A stretch of DNA of 41,001 nt from an uncultured Streptococcus sp. (GTDB lineage: Bacteria; Bacillota; Bacilli; Lactobacillales; Streptococcaceae): contig CABPWC010000003.1 of the NCBI GenBank assembly GCA_902461025.1, forward strand, positions 1 to 41,001, given 5' to 3'. Position numbers and translations under genes: made by a program. The stretch's first letter is position 1; every line of letters begins with the position of its first letter. Shown here in pieces: positions 16,148-24,461 of the stretch. The notes beneath the pieces are model-generated. The model saw only the letters and a list, made by a program, of their open reading frames with translations. It searched no databases and had not been told where the DNA came from.

Positions 16148-16414
16148 CTAGATATTGTACATAGCATCGAAAATAGCCGCGCTCTGAATATTGATTTTGA
16201 CATTCAATGTCTGGCCAAAGGTTTCAAACTCATTTCTTAGTTGAGTAAAATCATGTTTTTCATCACTGGATACTACAGCCATCATGGTAAAGAACTCATC
16301 CAAGACAGTTTGTGAAATATCATCAATATTTAATCCTAATTCAGCAATCTTAGTCGCAACACCTGCAACAATACCACCCTTATCTTTTCCAACAACAGTT
16401 ATAATAGCTTTCAT
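16148..16414 (-). CDS. ACT-domain protein, UPF0237 family
   Basis: An 88-residue single ACT domain starting MKAIITVVGKDKGGIVAGVATKIAELGLNI (shown by its ends), the usual GcvR-like ligand-binding pattern with Gly in the first loop. Such domains bind amino acids and work as dimers; the ligand is unknown. It probably regulates or stabilises the UPF0210 protein encoded 9 nt downstream. RBS GGAGG lies before the ATG. Confidence 0.92.
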   Translation of the reverse strand: MKAIITVVGKDKGGIVAGVATKIAELGLNIDDISQTVLDEFFTMMAVVSSDEKHDFTQLRNEFETFGQTLNVKINIQSAAIFDAMYNI

Positions 16415-16475
16415 ATATGCCCTCCATCTTTGAAATCATAGAAAAATAACCATATCTAAATTTTTCTTTTTTCTC

Positions 16476-16484
16476 AGTATAGCA
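16476..16484 (-). promoter_or_regulatory. Promoter of the ACT-UPF0210 operon
   Basis: Extended -10 TGCTATACT on the minus strand (hexamer 16476-16481), no good -35. It lies just downstream of the rplQ terminator. Confidence 0.6.
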
Positions 16485-16496
16485 CATTTACTTCAA

Positions 16497-16561
16497 AAAA
16501 ACTAAAAAACGCCTGCTTACGAAATTGTTCTTAAAAGAAAAACAATTTCGTAAACAAGCGT
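16497..16561 (-). terminator. Terminator of the ribosomal superoperon
   Basis: Minus-strand hairpin with 21-bp arms (16541-16561 and 16509-16529) and an 11-nt loop, then TTTTTTAG and more T residues. Two positions are G-U pairs only in minus-strand RNA (they would be C-A mismatches on the plus strand), which fixes its direction. Confidence 0.93.
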
Positions 16562-16570
16562 CTACCCTAC

Positions 16571-16661
16571 CATCTTATGATGAGTGTTCCCGCTAGGACA
16601 AAAGTCCTAGCGGTAGACCAGAGCTAGACTAAGAGCACAGGGCTCCATCATCATAACACTC
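16571..16661 (-). ncRNA. L17 downstream element (L17DE) RNA
   Basis: A structured 3' UTR directly after rplQ. It holds a perfect 10-bp hairpin CCGCTAGGAC / GTCCTAGCGG (16590-16613), a smaller GAGC-GCTC hairpin, and a closing stem GAGTGTT / AACACTC (16655-16661 with 16582-16588). The location after the L17 gene in a lactic acid bacterium matches the Rfam-type L17 downstream element, whose role is unknown. The family call rests on position and architecture, not on a covariance search. Confidence 0.75.
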
Positions 16662-16677
16662 AACAAAATTGATGATT

Positions 16678-17064
16678 TTATACTAATTCGATGATCGCCA
16701 TTGGCGCTGCATCACCACGACGTGGTTCAGTTTTAAGGATACGAGTGTATCCACCGTTACGTTCAGCATAACGAGGTGCGATTTCTGAGAACAATTTTTG
16801 AAGTGCTGTAGTAGAAGTGTACTTATCAGTTGCTTCATCATAGTTTTCAGATGCGATTTCATTACGTACGAAAGCAGCAGCTTGACGACGTGCATGCAAA
16901 TCACCACGTTTACCTAGAGTAATCATTTTTTCAACAGTTTTACGGATTTCTTTAGCACGAGCTTCAGTTGTCACGATTGATTCGTTGATCAAAAGGTCAG
17001 TTGTCAAATCGCGAAGCATTGCTTTACGTTGTGAGCTAGTGCGTCCTAGTTTACGGTAAGCCAT
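16678..17064 (-). CDS. rplQ: Large ribosomal subunit protein bL17
   Basis: A 128-residue L17 with the family opening MAYRKLGRTSSQRKAMLRDL. It sits near the peptide exit tunnel. Last gene of the ribosomal superoperon, 11 nt after rpoA, and followed by the L17 downstream element and a strong terminator. Confidence 0.98.
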   Translation of the reverse strand: MAYRKLGRTSSQRKAMLRDLTTDLLINESIVTTEARAKEIRKTVEKMITLGKRGDLHARRQAAAFVRNEIASENYDEATDKYTSTTALQKLFSEIAPRYAERNGGYTRILKTEPRRGDAAPMAIIELV

Positions 17065-17075
17065 GTATTCCTCCT

Positions 17076-18011
17076 TTATTTATCTTTTAATCCAAGACCC
17101 AAATCAATGAGTTTGAGTTTCACTTCTTCCAAACTCTTGCGTCCAAGATTTCTTACTTTCATCATCTCTGCTTCAGATTTTTCTGTCAAATCATGCACAG
17201 TATTGATACCAGCACGTTTCAAACAGTTATATGAGCGTACAGACAAGTCAAGTTCCTCAATCGTACGTTCCAAAATACGGTCGTCCGATTCAGTATCAGC
17301 TTCTTTCATCACTTCTGCAGATTTAGCAATCTCTGTAAGATTTGTAAACAAATCAAGATGTTCTGTCAAAATACGTGCTGAAAGCCCTAAAGCATCTTCT
17401 GGAATAATTGTTCCATTTGTCAAGATTTCAAGGGTTAATTTGTCGAAACCATCATTGCTTCCTACACGAGCAGGTTCAACTTGATAGTTAACTTTTGTGA
17501 CTGGTGTATAAATAGAATCTACAGCAAGTGTTCCAACTGGAGCATTATCTTTCTTATTTTCATCTGCAGGTACATAGCCACGACCACTGTTTACAGTCAT
17601 AGTCGCTTTAAATGAAGCACCTTCTCCGATTGTGAAAAGATAATGGTCTGGATTTACGATTTCGATATCACTGTCAGTCAAAATGTCTCCAGCTGTAACT
17701 TCAGCAGGACCTTCAACATCAAGTTCAATAGTCTTTTCGTCTTTTACATAAGATTTAACTGCGATACCTTTAATGTTCAAAATGATTTGCATCACATCTT
17801 CACGAACACCAGGAATTGTATCAAACTCATGTAATACTCCATCAATATCGATAGATGTAACAGCTGCTCCTGGAAGAGAAGCAAGAAGTACACGACGAAG
17901 AGAGTTACCAAGTGTTGTACCGTATCCACGTTCTAGTGGTTCGATTACAAACTTGCCATAATCTTTATTTTCATCAATTTTTGTTATATTTGGTTTTTCA
18001 AACTCGATCAT
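17076..18011 (-). CDS. rpoA: RNA polymerase alpha subunit
   Basis: A 311-residue alpha subunit. The N-terminal assembly domain (about 1-230) contains FVIEPLERGYGTTLGNSLRRVLL. A linker leads to the C-terminal domain (about 245-305) that contacts UP elements and activators (LDLSVRSYNCLKRAGI...RNLGRKSLEEVKLKL). Located between rpsK and rplQ as usual. Full length with no disrupted motif. Confidence 0.98.
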   Translation of the reverse strand: MIEFEKPNITKIDENKDYGKFVIEPLERGYGTTLGNSLRRVLLASLPGAAVTSIDIDGVLHEFDTIPGVREDVMQIILNIKGIAVKSYVKDEKTIELDVEGPAEVTAGDILTDSDIEIVNPDHYLFTIGEGASFKATMTVNSGRGYVPADENKKDNAPVGTLAVDSIYTPVTKVNYQVEPARVGSNDGFDKLTLEILTNGTIIPEDALGLSARILTEHLDLFTNLTEIAKSAEVMKEADTESDDRILERTIEELDLSVRSYNCLKRAGINTVHDLTEKSEAEMMKVRNLGRKSLEEVKLKLIDLGLGLKDK

Positions 18012-18054
18012 TTAGTTACTCCCTCTTAAACGAAAAGCAGTGTAAAGGTAATGA

Positions 18055-18438
18055 TTATACACGGCGACGTTTTGGAGGACGAGCACCATTGTGTGGCACT
18101 GGAGTCACATCACGAATTGCTGTTACTTCAAGACCAGCGGCAGCAAGAGCACGAATAGCTGACTCACGACCAGAACCTGGACCTTTTACAGTAACTTCAA
18201 CTGATTTAAGACCGTGTTCTTGTGCAGATTTAGCAGCAGCTTCTGAAGCCATTTGAGCAGCAAATGGTGTAGATTTACGAGAACCTTTGAAACCAAGAGC
18301 ACCAGCTGATGACCAAGCGATTGCATTACCATGCACATCAGTAATCATAACAATAGTGTTATTAAATGTAGCGTGAATATGAGCAATACCAGATTCGATA
18401 TTCTTTTTCACACGACGTTTACGTGTTGGTTTAGCCAA
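18055..18438 (-). CDS. rpsK: Small ribosomal subunit protein uS11
   Basis: A 127-residue S11 of the platform, near the mRNA exit. Recognised by [29 protein letters not shown] and the C-terminal [18 protein letters not shown]. Seventeen nt after rpsM. Confidence 0.98.
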
Positions 18439-18455
18439 GACTTTTACCTCCTATA

Positions 18456-18821
18456 TTATTTTTTCTTACCAGCAATCGCAACAGCTTTACCTTTACGAGT
18501 GCGAGCATTGTTTTTAGTGTTTTGTCCACGGACAGGAAGTCCACGACGGTGACGGATACCACGGTATGAACCGATTTCCATCAAACGTTTGATGTTCAAG
18601 TTTACTTCACGACGAAGGTCACCTTCAACTTTGATTGCATCCACTTCACGACGGATAGCATCTTCTTGATCTGATGTAAGATCACGTACACGAACATCTT
18701 CTGAGATTCCAGCAGCAGCCAAAATTTTCTTAGATGTTGCAAGTCCGATACCATAAACATAAGTCAATGAGATTACTACGCGTTTGTCATTTGGAATGTC
18801 AACTCCAGCAATACGAGCCAT
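18456..18821 (-). CDS. rpsM: Small ribosomal subunit protein uS13
   Basis: A 121-residue S13 at the top of the 30S head, contacting P-site tRNA and forming bridges to the 50S. Signatures: [27 protein letters not shown], and [17 protein letters not shown] with the basic tail. Confidence 0.98.
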
Positions 18822-18838
18822 GTTTTCTCCTTTCTATC

Positions 18839-18955
18839 TTATCCTTGACGTTGTTTGTGTTTTGGATTTGCTGGGCAAATTACCATAACACGACCATTAC
18901 GACGAATTACTTTACAGTATTCGCAAATTGGTTTGACCGATGGTCTTACTTTCAT
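18839..18955 (-). CDS. rpmJ: Large ribosomal subunit protein bL36
   Basis: A 38-residue L36: [17 protein letters not shown] at the start, [14 protein letters not shown] at the end. Three Cys and one His (C11, C14, C27, H33) give the zinc-binding C+ form. Lies between infA and rpsM, the normal position, with AGGGA before the ATG. Confidence 0.97.
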
Positions 18956-18979
18956 TTCTTATCCCTCCAAGTTTTTCGA

Positions 18980-19198
18980 TTATTTAAAGCGGTAAGTGAT
19001 ACGTCCACGTGTCAAGTCATATGGACTCATTTCAACAGTAACACGATCTCCCGCTAAAATACGAATATAGTTTTTACGAATTTTACCAGAAACTGTTGCT
19101 AAAATCTGATGTCCATTTTCAAGTTCAACCGTAAACATTGCATTCGGCATCGTATCGACTACTTTGCCTTCAACTTCAATCACATCGTCTTTTGCCAC
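18980..19198 (-). CDS. infA: Translation initiation factor IF-1
   Basis: A 72-residue OB-fold protein binding the 30S A site. It starts at GTG (19196-19198), giving (M)AKDDVIEVEGKVVDTM; GGGAGG lies 9 nt upstream. The frame is open for 18 more codons, but that part does not resemble IF-1. Twenty-four nt before rpmJ. Confidence 0.96.
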   Translation of the reverse strand: MAKDDVIEVEGKVVDTMPNAMFTVELENGHQILATVSGKIRKNYIRILAGDRVTVEMSPYDLTRGRITYRFK

Positions 19199-19315
19199 GC
19201 AAAAGTACCTCCCTAAATTTCGATTTGATGCCTCTAGACACAGAGACAACAATTATAAGTCAGACTAACTCAGTATAACATTTGTCAAGACATTTTGCAA
19301 GTCTGAAAAACGCTT

Positions 19316-19954
19316 TTATTTCAAATTTGTCAATACCTTTTCGATATCTTTAAAGACATCATTGATATCTTGGTTACCTTCGATATCATGTACTAGACCT
19401 TTAGCACGATAGTGAGCAATAATTGGTTCACCTTGAGCAATATTGACATCCAAACGACGTTTAACTGTCTCTGGTTTATCATCTTCACGTTGGTAGTAAT
19501 CTTCCTCTTTGTAATCAACTGGTGGGTTGAATACCTTATGGAAAGTTTCTCCAGTTTCACGGTGAATGATACGACCACTCAAACGTTCAAGTAGGCAAGA
19601 TGGATCTACCTCGATGTTGATCACACCTTCAAGTTCAATTCCAAGTTCAGCCAATGTTTTGTCTAAGGCATGAGCTTGTTCAATCGTGCGTGGGTAACCA
19701 TCCAACAAGAAGCCAGTTTCCTTAATATCATCTTGTGAAAGACGCTCTTTAACAATTCCATTTGTAACTTCATCTGGAACTAATTCACCTTTGTCGATAT
19801 AAGACTTAGCCAACACACCCATTTCAGTTTGGTTAGCCATTGCTGCACGGAACATGTCACCTGTTGAGATGTGTGCAACATGAAATTGTTCAACAATTTT
19901 TGCTGCTTGTGTTCCTTTACCTGCACCAGGTAAACCCATAATCAAAAGATTCAT
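19316..19954 (-). CDS. adk: Adenylate kinase
   Basis: A 212-residue enzyme interconverting ATP + AMP with 2 ADP. P-loop GLPGAGKGTQAAKI (about 7-20), AMP-binding ISTGDMFRAAM and LDGYPRTIEQA, and the LID around RLSGRIIHRETGETFH. The LID lacks the four-Cys zinc site seen in Bacillus Adk, which is normal for streptococci. It follows secY after an unusually long 155-nt spacer containing hairpins. Confidence 0.97.
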   Translation of the reverse strand: MNLLIMGLPGAGKGTQAAKIVEQFHVAHISTGDMFRAAMANQTEMGVLAKSYIDKGELVPDEVTNGIVKERLSQDDIKETGFLLDGYPRTIEQAHALDKTLAELGIELEGVINIEVDPSCLLERLSGRIIHRETGETFHKVFNPPVDYKEEDYYQREDDKPETVKRRLDVNIAQGEPIIAHYRAKGLVHDIEGNQDINDVFKDIEKVLTNLK

Positions 19955-20109
19955 GATTCAAACTCCTTTTTTATTTTTAAATAGAAGCAAAAATTCATTT
20001 CAACTCCTATTTAAAAACAAAATAGAAGAGAGGAGATAAAAATCTGACAATGTCTTTGATTTTTACACTCCACTCTCTGAGCAATAGTGAATTTTACTTT
20101 CTATTACAA
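19955..20109 (-). other. secY-adk spacer with two hairpins
   Basis: Minus-strand RNA could form an imperfect ~18-bp hairpin (AGAGAGTGGAGTGTAAAAATC with GATTTTTATCTCCTCTCT) and a second with TTTTAAATAG / CTATTTAAAA arms. Neither has a terminal T-run good enough for a confident terminator. No ORF is present. Confidence 0.5.
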
Positions 20110-21420
20110 TTATTCTGTTGTATCTAAGAAACCAACATACTTACGTTTCAATAGATAACCTTCCAATTGTTTAATTCCTTCGATACCTGTAGAGATAATG
20201 ATTAGCAAACTTGTTCCCCCAAAAGCGACAACTTCTGAAAGACCAAATAAATCTTTAGCTACTATAGGTAGGATAGAAATCACACCTAGGAAGATTGATC
20301 CGACTGTTGCGAGACGACGAAGAAGTTTTGACATATATTCTTCTGTCCCTTTACCAGGACGGACACCATGGATATAAGCTCCACTCTTTTGTAAATTTTC
20401 TGCTGCTTTCTCTGGATTGATCTGTACAAATGTATAGAAGAATGTAAAGAGAATAATCAACAGAGCATACAAAGCAACACCTGTTGGGGTTGAAGTAGAT
20501 ACCAACTCTTGAGCTGTTTTTACCCATTCCCAATTAAGACCAGACGCACTTACGAATTGTAAAATTGCTGCCGGTGCTGCTGTAATAGAGCTAGCAAAGA
20601 TAACCGGGATAACCCCAGCAGGGTTAATCTTCAATGGAAGATAGGAGCTTGACGGCGCACCTTGAGCTACCTTTGTATACTGAATTGGAATCTTGTATTT
20701 AGCTTGTTCAACGTAAGTTGTAAAGTAAACAATTAACAAAACAGCAATGATTAAGATGGCAACGAAAATGAGAGACGATGTCAATCGACTACTTGGTACA
20801 TTGACAAAGTAATCTACATAAATGCCCTTAATCATGTCAGGAATTGAAGCAACAATCCCTGCAAAGATAATCATTGAAACACCATTACCATATCCCTTAT
20901 CTGTGATTTGCTCTCCCAACCAGGTTACAATCATGCTACCTGCTGTTAAGATTCCTCCAATCACAAGGAAAACTTGTGGTGTAAGTGGTACAGTCAAAAG
21001 TTTAGCTCCAGACAGAGCGTTAAAACCAGCAGTAATACCGACTGATTGAACAAATGCAAGCACTAGTGCAATGTATCGAGTCGCTTGGTTTAACTTTCTA
21101 CGACCAACTTCCCCTTGTTTGCCCCACTCCACAAACTTCGGTAACAAATCCATTTGCAAGAGTTGGACGACGATTGAGGCTGTAATGTAGGGGCTGACTC
21201 CAAGAGCAAAAACTGAAAAGTTTTTCATGGCATTCCCTGACACCAAGCTCAACATATTCAAGAAGGATAGACCACTCAAAGCGTTCAAGCTATTTGCATT
21301 TACCCACGGTACAGTGATACTAGTACCAATACGAAAAACAAACACGATAAAAATTGTGAATAAAATCTTTGATCGAACCTGTTTAACTTTGAGTGCTTCT
21401 CTCAATAATTTAAAAAACAT
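20110..21420 (-). CDS. secY: SecY, protein translocase channel subunit
   Basis: A 436-residue polytopic membrane protein with about ten transmembrane helices, forming the SecYEG pore. Family signatures include FALGVSPYITASIVVQLLQMD (helix 2 and plug region), GYGNGVSMIIFAGI, and the C-terminal GTSLLIIISTGIEGIKQLEGYLLKRKY. Lies at its classical place after rplO, 12 nt apart. No accessory SecA2/SecY2 marker is present, so this is the housekeeping SecY. Confidence 0.98.
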   Translation of the reverse strand: MFFKLLREALKVKQVRSKILFTIFIVFVFRIGTSITVPWVNANSLNALSGLSFLNMLSLVSGNAMKNFSVFALGVSPYITASIVVQLLQMDLLPKFVEWGKQGEVGRRKLNQATRYIALVLAFVQSVGITAGFNALSGAKLLTVPLTPQVFLVIGGILTAGSMIVTWLGEQITDKGYGNGVSMIIFAGIVASIPDMIKGIYVDYFVNVPSSRLTSSLIFVAILIIAVLLIVYFTTYVEQAKYKIPIQYTKVAQGAPSSSYLPLKINPAGVIPVIFASSITAAPAAILQFVSASGLNWEWVKTAQELVSTSTPTGVALYALLIILFTFFYTFVQINPEKAAENLQKSGAYIHGVRPGKGTEEYMSKLLRRLATVGSIFLGVISILPIVAKDLFGLSEVVAFGGTSLLIIISTGIEGIKQLEGYLLKRKYVGFLDTTE

Positions 21421-21432
21421 AGGTCACCTCAC

Positions 21433-21873
21433 TTAGATGACTTCAACTGAACCACCTTTAGCAGTGATAGCTTCTTCAGCTGATTTAGAGAATTTAGCAG
21501 CTTTAACAGTCAACTTCTTAGTCAACTCACCGTTACCAAGAATCTTGATACCTGATTTTTCAGATTTAACAATTCCTGATTCTACAAGTACCACTGGAGT
21601 TACTTCAGCACCGTCATCAAAGGCGTTCAATTGGTCAAGGTTAACAATCGCATACTCTTTAGCGTTGATGTTAGTAAATCCACGTTTTGGAAGACGACGG
21701 AACAATGGAGTTTGTCCACCTTCAAAACCAAGGCGTACTCCGCCACCGCTACGAGCTTTTTGACCTTTTTGACCACGACCAGATGTTTTACCGTTACCTG
21801 ATGAAGTACCACGACCAACACGGTTACGAGTTTTACGAGAACCTTCTGCAGGTTTCAATTCATGAAGTTTCAT
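21433..21873 (-). CDS. rplO: Large ribosomal subunit protein uL15
   Basis: A 146-residue L15 starting MKLHELKPAEGSRKTRNRVGRG, with the Gly-rich basic GTSSGNGKTSGRGQKGQKARSGG. The open frame runs 29 codons further upstream into a structured leader, but GAGGAG and family length put the start at 21873. Confidence 0.97.
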   Translation of the reverse strand: MKLHELKPAEGSRKTRNRVGRGTSSGNGKTSGRGQKGQKARSGGGVRLGFEGGQTPLFRRLPKRGFTNINAKEYAIVNLDQLNAFDDGAEVTPVVLVESGIVKSEKSGIKILGNGELTKKLTVKAAKFSKSAEEAITAKGGSVEVI

Positions 21874-22018
21874 TATATATTTTCTCCTCTTTTGTAAAAT
21901 GCTAGCGCCGATAAGAGAGAAAAGGTTGTCTCCCCTATCAACTCGCCTATACTGTGTCATCTAAGATGACTATATCTAGTTTTAGGGGATGGTCTACTGC
22001 ACATCCCCTAAAATTTTA
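21874..22018 (-). promoter_or_regulatory. Structured rpmD-rplO spacer (candidate r-protein leader)
   Basis: 145 nt without a gene. Minus-strand RNA folds into three strong hairpins: TTTTAGGGGATG / CATCCCCTAAAA (12 bp, arms 22002-22013 and 21980-21991), GTCATC / GATGAC (21956-21970), and GATAGGGGAG / CTCTCTTATC (10 bp with two G-U, 21910-21939). None is followed by a U-tract. Function unknown; autoregulation by a ribosomal protein is an inference. Confidence 0.55.
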
Positions 22019-22201
22019 TTAGTTTACTTCTTCAACTGTTACCAAGTGAGATACTGCAGTGATCATACCACGAATTGCAGCGTTATCTTCTTTAATAACA
22101 GAGCTGTTCAATTTGCCAAGTCCAAGTGCTACAACAGTTTTACGTTGTGATGGAATACGTCCGATTGGAGACTTAGTCAAAGTAATTTTAATTTGAGCCA
22201 T
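22019..22201 (-). CDS. rpmD: Large ribosomal subunit protein uL30
   Basis: A 60-residue L30 beginning MAQIKITLTKSPIGRIPSQRKT, the bacterial short form. Start chosen from GGGG/AAGG spacing and family length; the open frame extends 18 codons upstream into rpsE. Thirteen nt after rpsE. Confidence 0.97.
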   Translation of the reverse strand: MAQIKITLTKSPIGRIPSQRKTVVALGLGKLNSSVIKEDNAAIRGMITAVSHLVTVEEVN

Positions 22202-22214
22202 TTTATCCCCTTTC

Positions 22215-22709
22215 TTATACCAAATCAGAAACTGAAATACCACGAAGAGCAGCAACTTCTTCAGCGCGTTTCAATTGTTTCAAACCTTCAACAGTTGCGC
22301 GAACAATGTTGATTGGAGTGTTAGAACCAAGTGATTTAGATGTAATATCTGCCACACCTGCCAATTCCACAACGGCACGAACAGCGCCGCCAGCGGCAAC
22401 TCCAGAACCTTCTACAGCAGGTTTCAACAATACTTTAGCTCCACCGAATTCTGAAAGAACTTCATGTGGGATTGTTGTTCCAACCATAGGAACTTCGATC
22501 AAGTTTTTCTTAGCATCTTCTACTGCTTTGCGGATTGCTTCTGGAACTTCTTGAGCTTTACCAGTACCAAATCCTACACGACCATTGCGGTCACCAACAA
22601 CTACAAGAGCTGCGAAACGAAGACGACGTCCACCTTTAACAACTTTTGTAACACGGTTGACAGCAACTACGCGTTCTTCTAATTCAACTGCATTGTCTTT
22701 AAATGCCAT
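22215..22709 (-). CDS. rpsE: Small ribosomal subunit protein uS5
   Basis: A 164-residue S5, important for decoding fidelity. N-terminal double-stranded RNA-binding domain with VNRVTKVVKGGRRLRFAALVVVGD (ends quoted) and the C-terminal SLGSNTPINIVRATVEGL. The loop where spectinomycin-resistance changes occur (VVKGGRR) looks wild type. Confidence 0.97.
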   Translation of the reverse strand: MAFKDNAVELEERVVAVNRVTKVVKGGRRLRFAALVVVGDRNGRVGFGTGKAQEVPEAIRKAVEDAKKNLIEVPMVGTTIPHEVLSEFGGAKVLLKPAVEGSGVAAGGAVRAVVELAGVADITSKSLGSNTPINIVRATVEGLKQLKRAEEVAALRGISVSDLV

Positions 22710-22726
22710 TTTCTAGTGTCCTCCTA

Positions 22727-23083
22727 TTAGAATTTCAATCCGTTTTCACGAGCTGCATCAGCCAAAGCTTTCACACGTCCGTGATATAGATATCCACCGC
22801 GGTCGAACACCACTTCTGAAATACCTTTAGCACTTGCACGTTCTGCAACGAGTTTACCGACAGCAACGGCTTGTTCAGTTTTAGTTCCTTTTGAAACTTC
22901 TTTGTCAAGAGTTGAAGCACTTGCGAGCGTTACACCCGCTACGTCATCAATCACTTGAGCGTAGATGCCTGTATTAGAACGGAATACGTTCAAACGTGGG
23001 CGATCAGCAGTTCCAGAGAGTTTTCCGCGAACGCGACGGTGGCGTTTTTGGCGGAGTTTGTTTTTATCTGGTTTAGAAATCAC
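22727..23083 (-). CDS. rplR: Large ribosomal subunit protein uL18
   Basis: A 118-residue L18 that binds 5S rRNA. The start is GTG (23081-23083), giving (M)ISKPDKNKLRQKRHRRVRGK; GAGGTG lies upstream. The frame continues 13 codons to an ATG with no family support. C-terminal FDRGGYLYHGRVKALADAAREN is diagnostic. Confidence 0.96.
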   Translation of the reverse strand: MISKPDKNKLRQKRHRRVRGKLSGTADRPRLNVFRSNTGIYAQVIDDVAGVTLASASTLDKEVSKGTKTEQAVAVGKLVAERASAKGISEVVFDRGGYLYHGRVKALADAARENGLKF

Positions 23084-23166
23084 AGTTTTCACCTCTTTAA
23101 TTTTAAATCGTGTGCTATGCACAAAGTTGGTAATGAGGTTGGTGGTTGAAAATCAACCACTCAACA

Positions 23167-23703
23167 TTATTTACCAGTTTTACCTTCTTTAAGACGAACA
23201 TATTCGCCAACGTAACGGATACCTTTACCTTTATAAGGTTCTGGTGAACGAAGGCTACGTACGTAAGCAGCTGTTTGACCAACTACTTCTTTTGAAATTC
23301 CGCTAACAACGATTGTTGTTGGGTTTGGAAGTTCAAAAGTAATTCCTTCTGGAGCTTCAACTTCGTCTGGATGTGATTTACCAACAGCCAAAACAAGTTT
23401 GTTTCCTTGAAGTTGGGCACGGTAACCAACCCCACGCATTTCAAGTTCTTTCTTGAATCCTTCTGAAACACCAATAACCATGTTGTTCAAAAGGGCACGA
23501 GTAGTTCCGTGGATAGTTTTCATTTCTTTTGAATCGTTTGGACGGTGAAGAGTTACTTCAGTACCTTCCACACGGATTTCAATATCTTTTGAGAACTCAC
23601 GAGTAAGTTCTCCTTTAGGTCCTTTTACAGTTACAACGTTGTCATTGTTAGTGAGTTCAACACCAGCAGGCAACACGATAACTTTATTACCAATACGTGA
23701 CAT
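23167..23703 (-). CDS. rplF: Large ribosomal subunit protein uL6
   Basis: A 178-residue L6 made of two similar domains. MSRIGNKVIVLPAGV at the N-terminus and SPEPYKGKGIRYVGEYVRLKEGKTGK at the C-terminus (last part quoted only as KGKGIRYVGE) define it. It follows rpsH after a 192-nt spacer that carries the second of two related RNA elements. After it, an 83-nt spacer includes the hairpin GTGGTTGA / TCAACCAC. Confidence 0.97.
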   Translation of the reverse strand: MSRIGNKVIVLPAGVELTNNDNVVTVKGPKGELTREFSKDIEIRVEGTEVTLHRPNDSKEMKTIHGTTRALLNNMVIGVSEGFKKELEMRGVGYRAQLQGNKLVLAVGKSHPDEVEAPEGITFELPNPTTIVVSGISKEVVGQTAAYVRSLRSPEPYKGKGIRYVGEYVRLKEGKTGK

Positions 23704-23777
23704 GTTTTTATTCTCCTGTTAAATTGTCAGGCCATAAAGGCCAGTTTTCACGGGGTTTAAGATACTTATTTAGTTCA

Positions 23778-23891
23778 AGAGCTGAACTGAACACGCTCTA
23801 AGAACTGTGCAAAATAGATAAGTTGGCTTGTTTGTCAACAAACTGCTCCAACTTCCTAATTTTGCTTTGTTCTTTACGAGCTTTGTATCTT
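23778..23891 (-). ncRNA. Structured spacer element B (rpsH-rplF), homologous to element A
   Basis: Minus-strand helices: P0 AAGATAC / GTATCTT, P1 AAGAAC / GTTCTT, P2 GCAAAAT / ATTTTGC, P3 AAGTTGG / CCAACTT, P4 GTTTG-TTGA-CAAAC, P5 AGAGC / GCTCT with GTTCAGTT in its loop. P0's 3' strand lies at 23759-23765, just outside the span given. The same P1-P5 order, with different paired bases, occurs between rpsN and rpsH. No ORF lies in it. Identity unknown: r-protein regulatory RNA, processing signal or a dispersed streptococcal repeat. Confidence 0.8.
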
Positions 23892-23895
23892 GATT

Positions 23896-24294
23896 TTACC
23901 AAACGTAAGCGATAACTTCCCCACCAACATTCTTTTGGCGAGCTTCTTTATCAGTAAGCAAACCTTCTGAAGTTGAAAGGATAGCAATTCCAAGACCGTT
24001 AAGTACTTTTGGAAGATCTTCACGTTTTTTGTAGACACGAAGTCCTGGTTTAGAAACGCGTTTCAAGTTAGTGATAACTCGTTCACCGTTTGCTCCATAT
24101 TTAAGGAATACACGGATGATGCCTTGTTTGTCATCTTCGATGATTTCTACGTTCTTTACAAAACCTTCGCGTTTAAGGATTTCAGCAATCCCTTTTTTGA
24201 TGTTTGATGCAGGTACTTCAAGTACTTCGTGTTTAGCTTGGTTAGCGTTACGAATACGAGTTAGGAAGTCTGCGATTGGGTCAGTCATAACCAT
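23896..24294 (-). CDS. rpsH: Small ribosomal subunit protein uS8
   Basis: A 132-residue S8, a primary binder of 16S rRNA helix 21. MVMTDPIADFLTRIRNAN and the C-terminal ILSTSEGLLTDKEARQKNVGG are diagnostic. In E. coli S8 represses the spc operon by binding its mRNA. Here rpsH is flanked on both sides by long, homologous structured spacers, an arrangement not seen around the other genes of the operon. Confidence 0.98.
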   Translation of the reverse strand: MVMTDPIADFLTRIRNANQAKHEVLEVPASNIKKGIAEILKREGFVKNVEIIEDDKQGIIRVFLKYGANGERVITNLKRVSKPGLRVYKKREDLPKVLNGLGIAILSTSEGLLTDKEARQKNVGGEVIAYVW

Positions 24295-24461
24295 TTTGTT
24301 TTTCTCCTCTTACTAGTAGTTTGCAAGTTGCACTTGCTAGTTAATACATGATACAGAGAGCGTAACAGCAAGAGCAAAAATAGGCAATTTGATGCAGGAG
24401 CGATGCTCCAAAGAAAATTGGTCTTTTTTTGCCAAAGCTGTAGCTCGTGTTCAAATTGGCA

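Noticed and set aside
19064..19073. Another TACGAATA, inside infA on the plus strand
   Set aside because: Within a conserved coding sequence and facing the wrong way; no T-tract promoter context or downstream gene.
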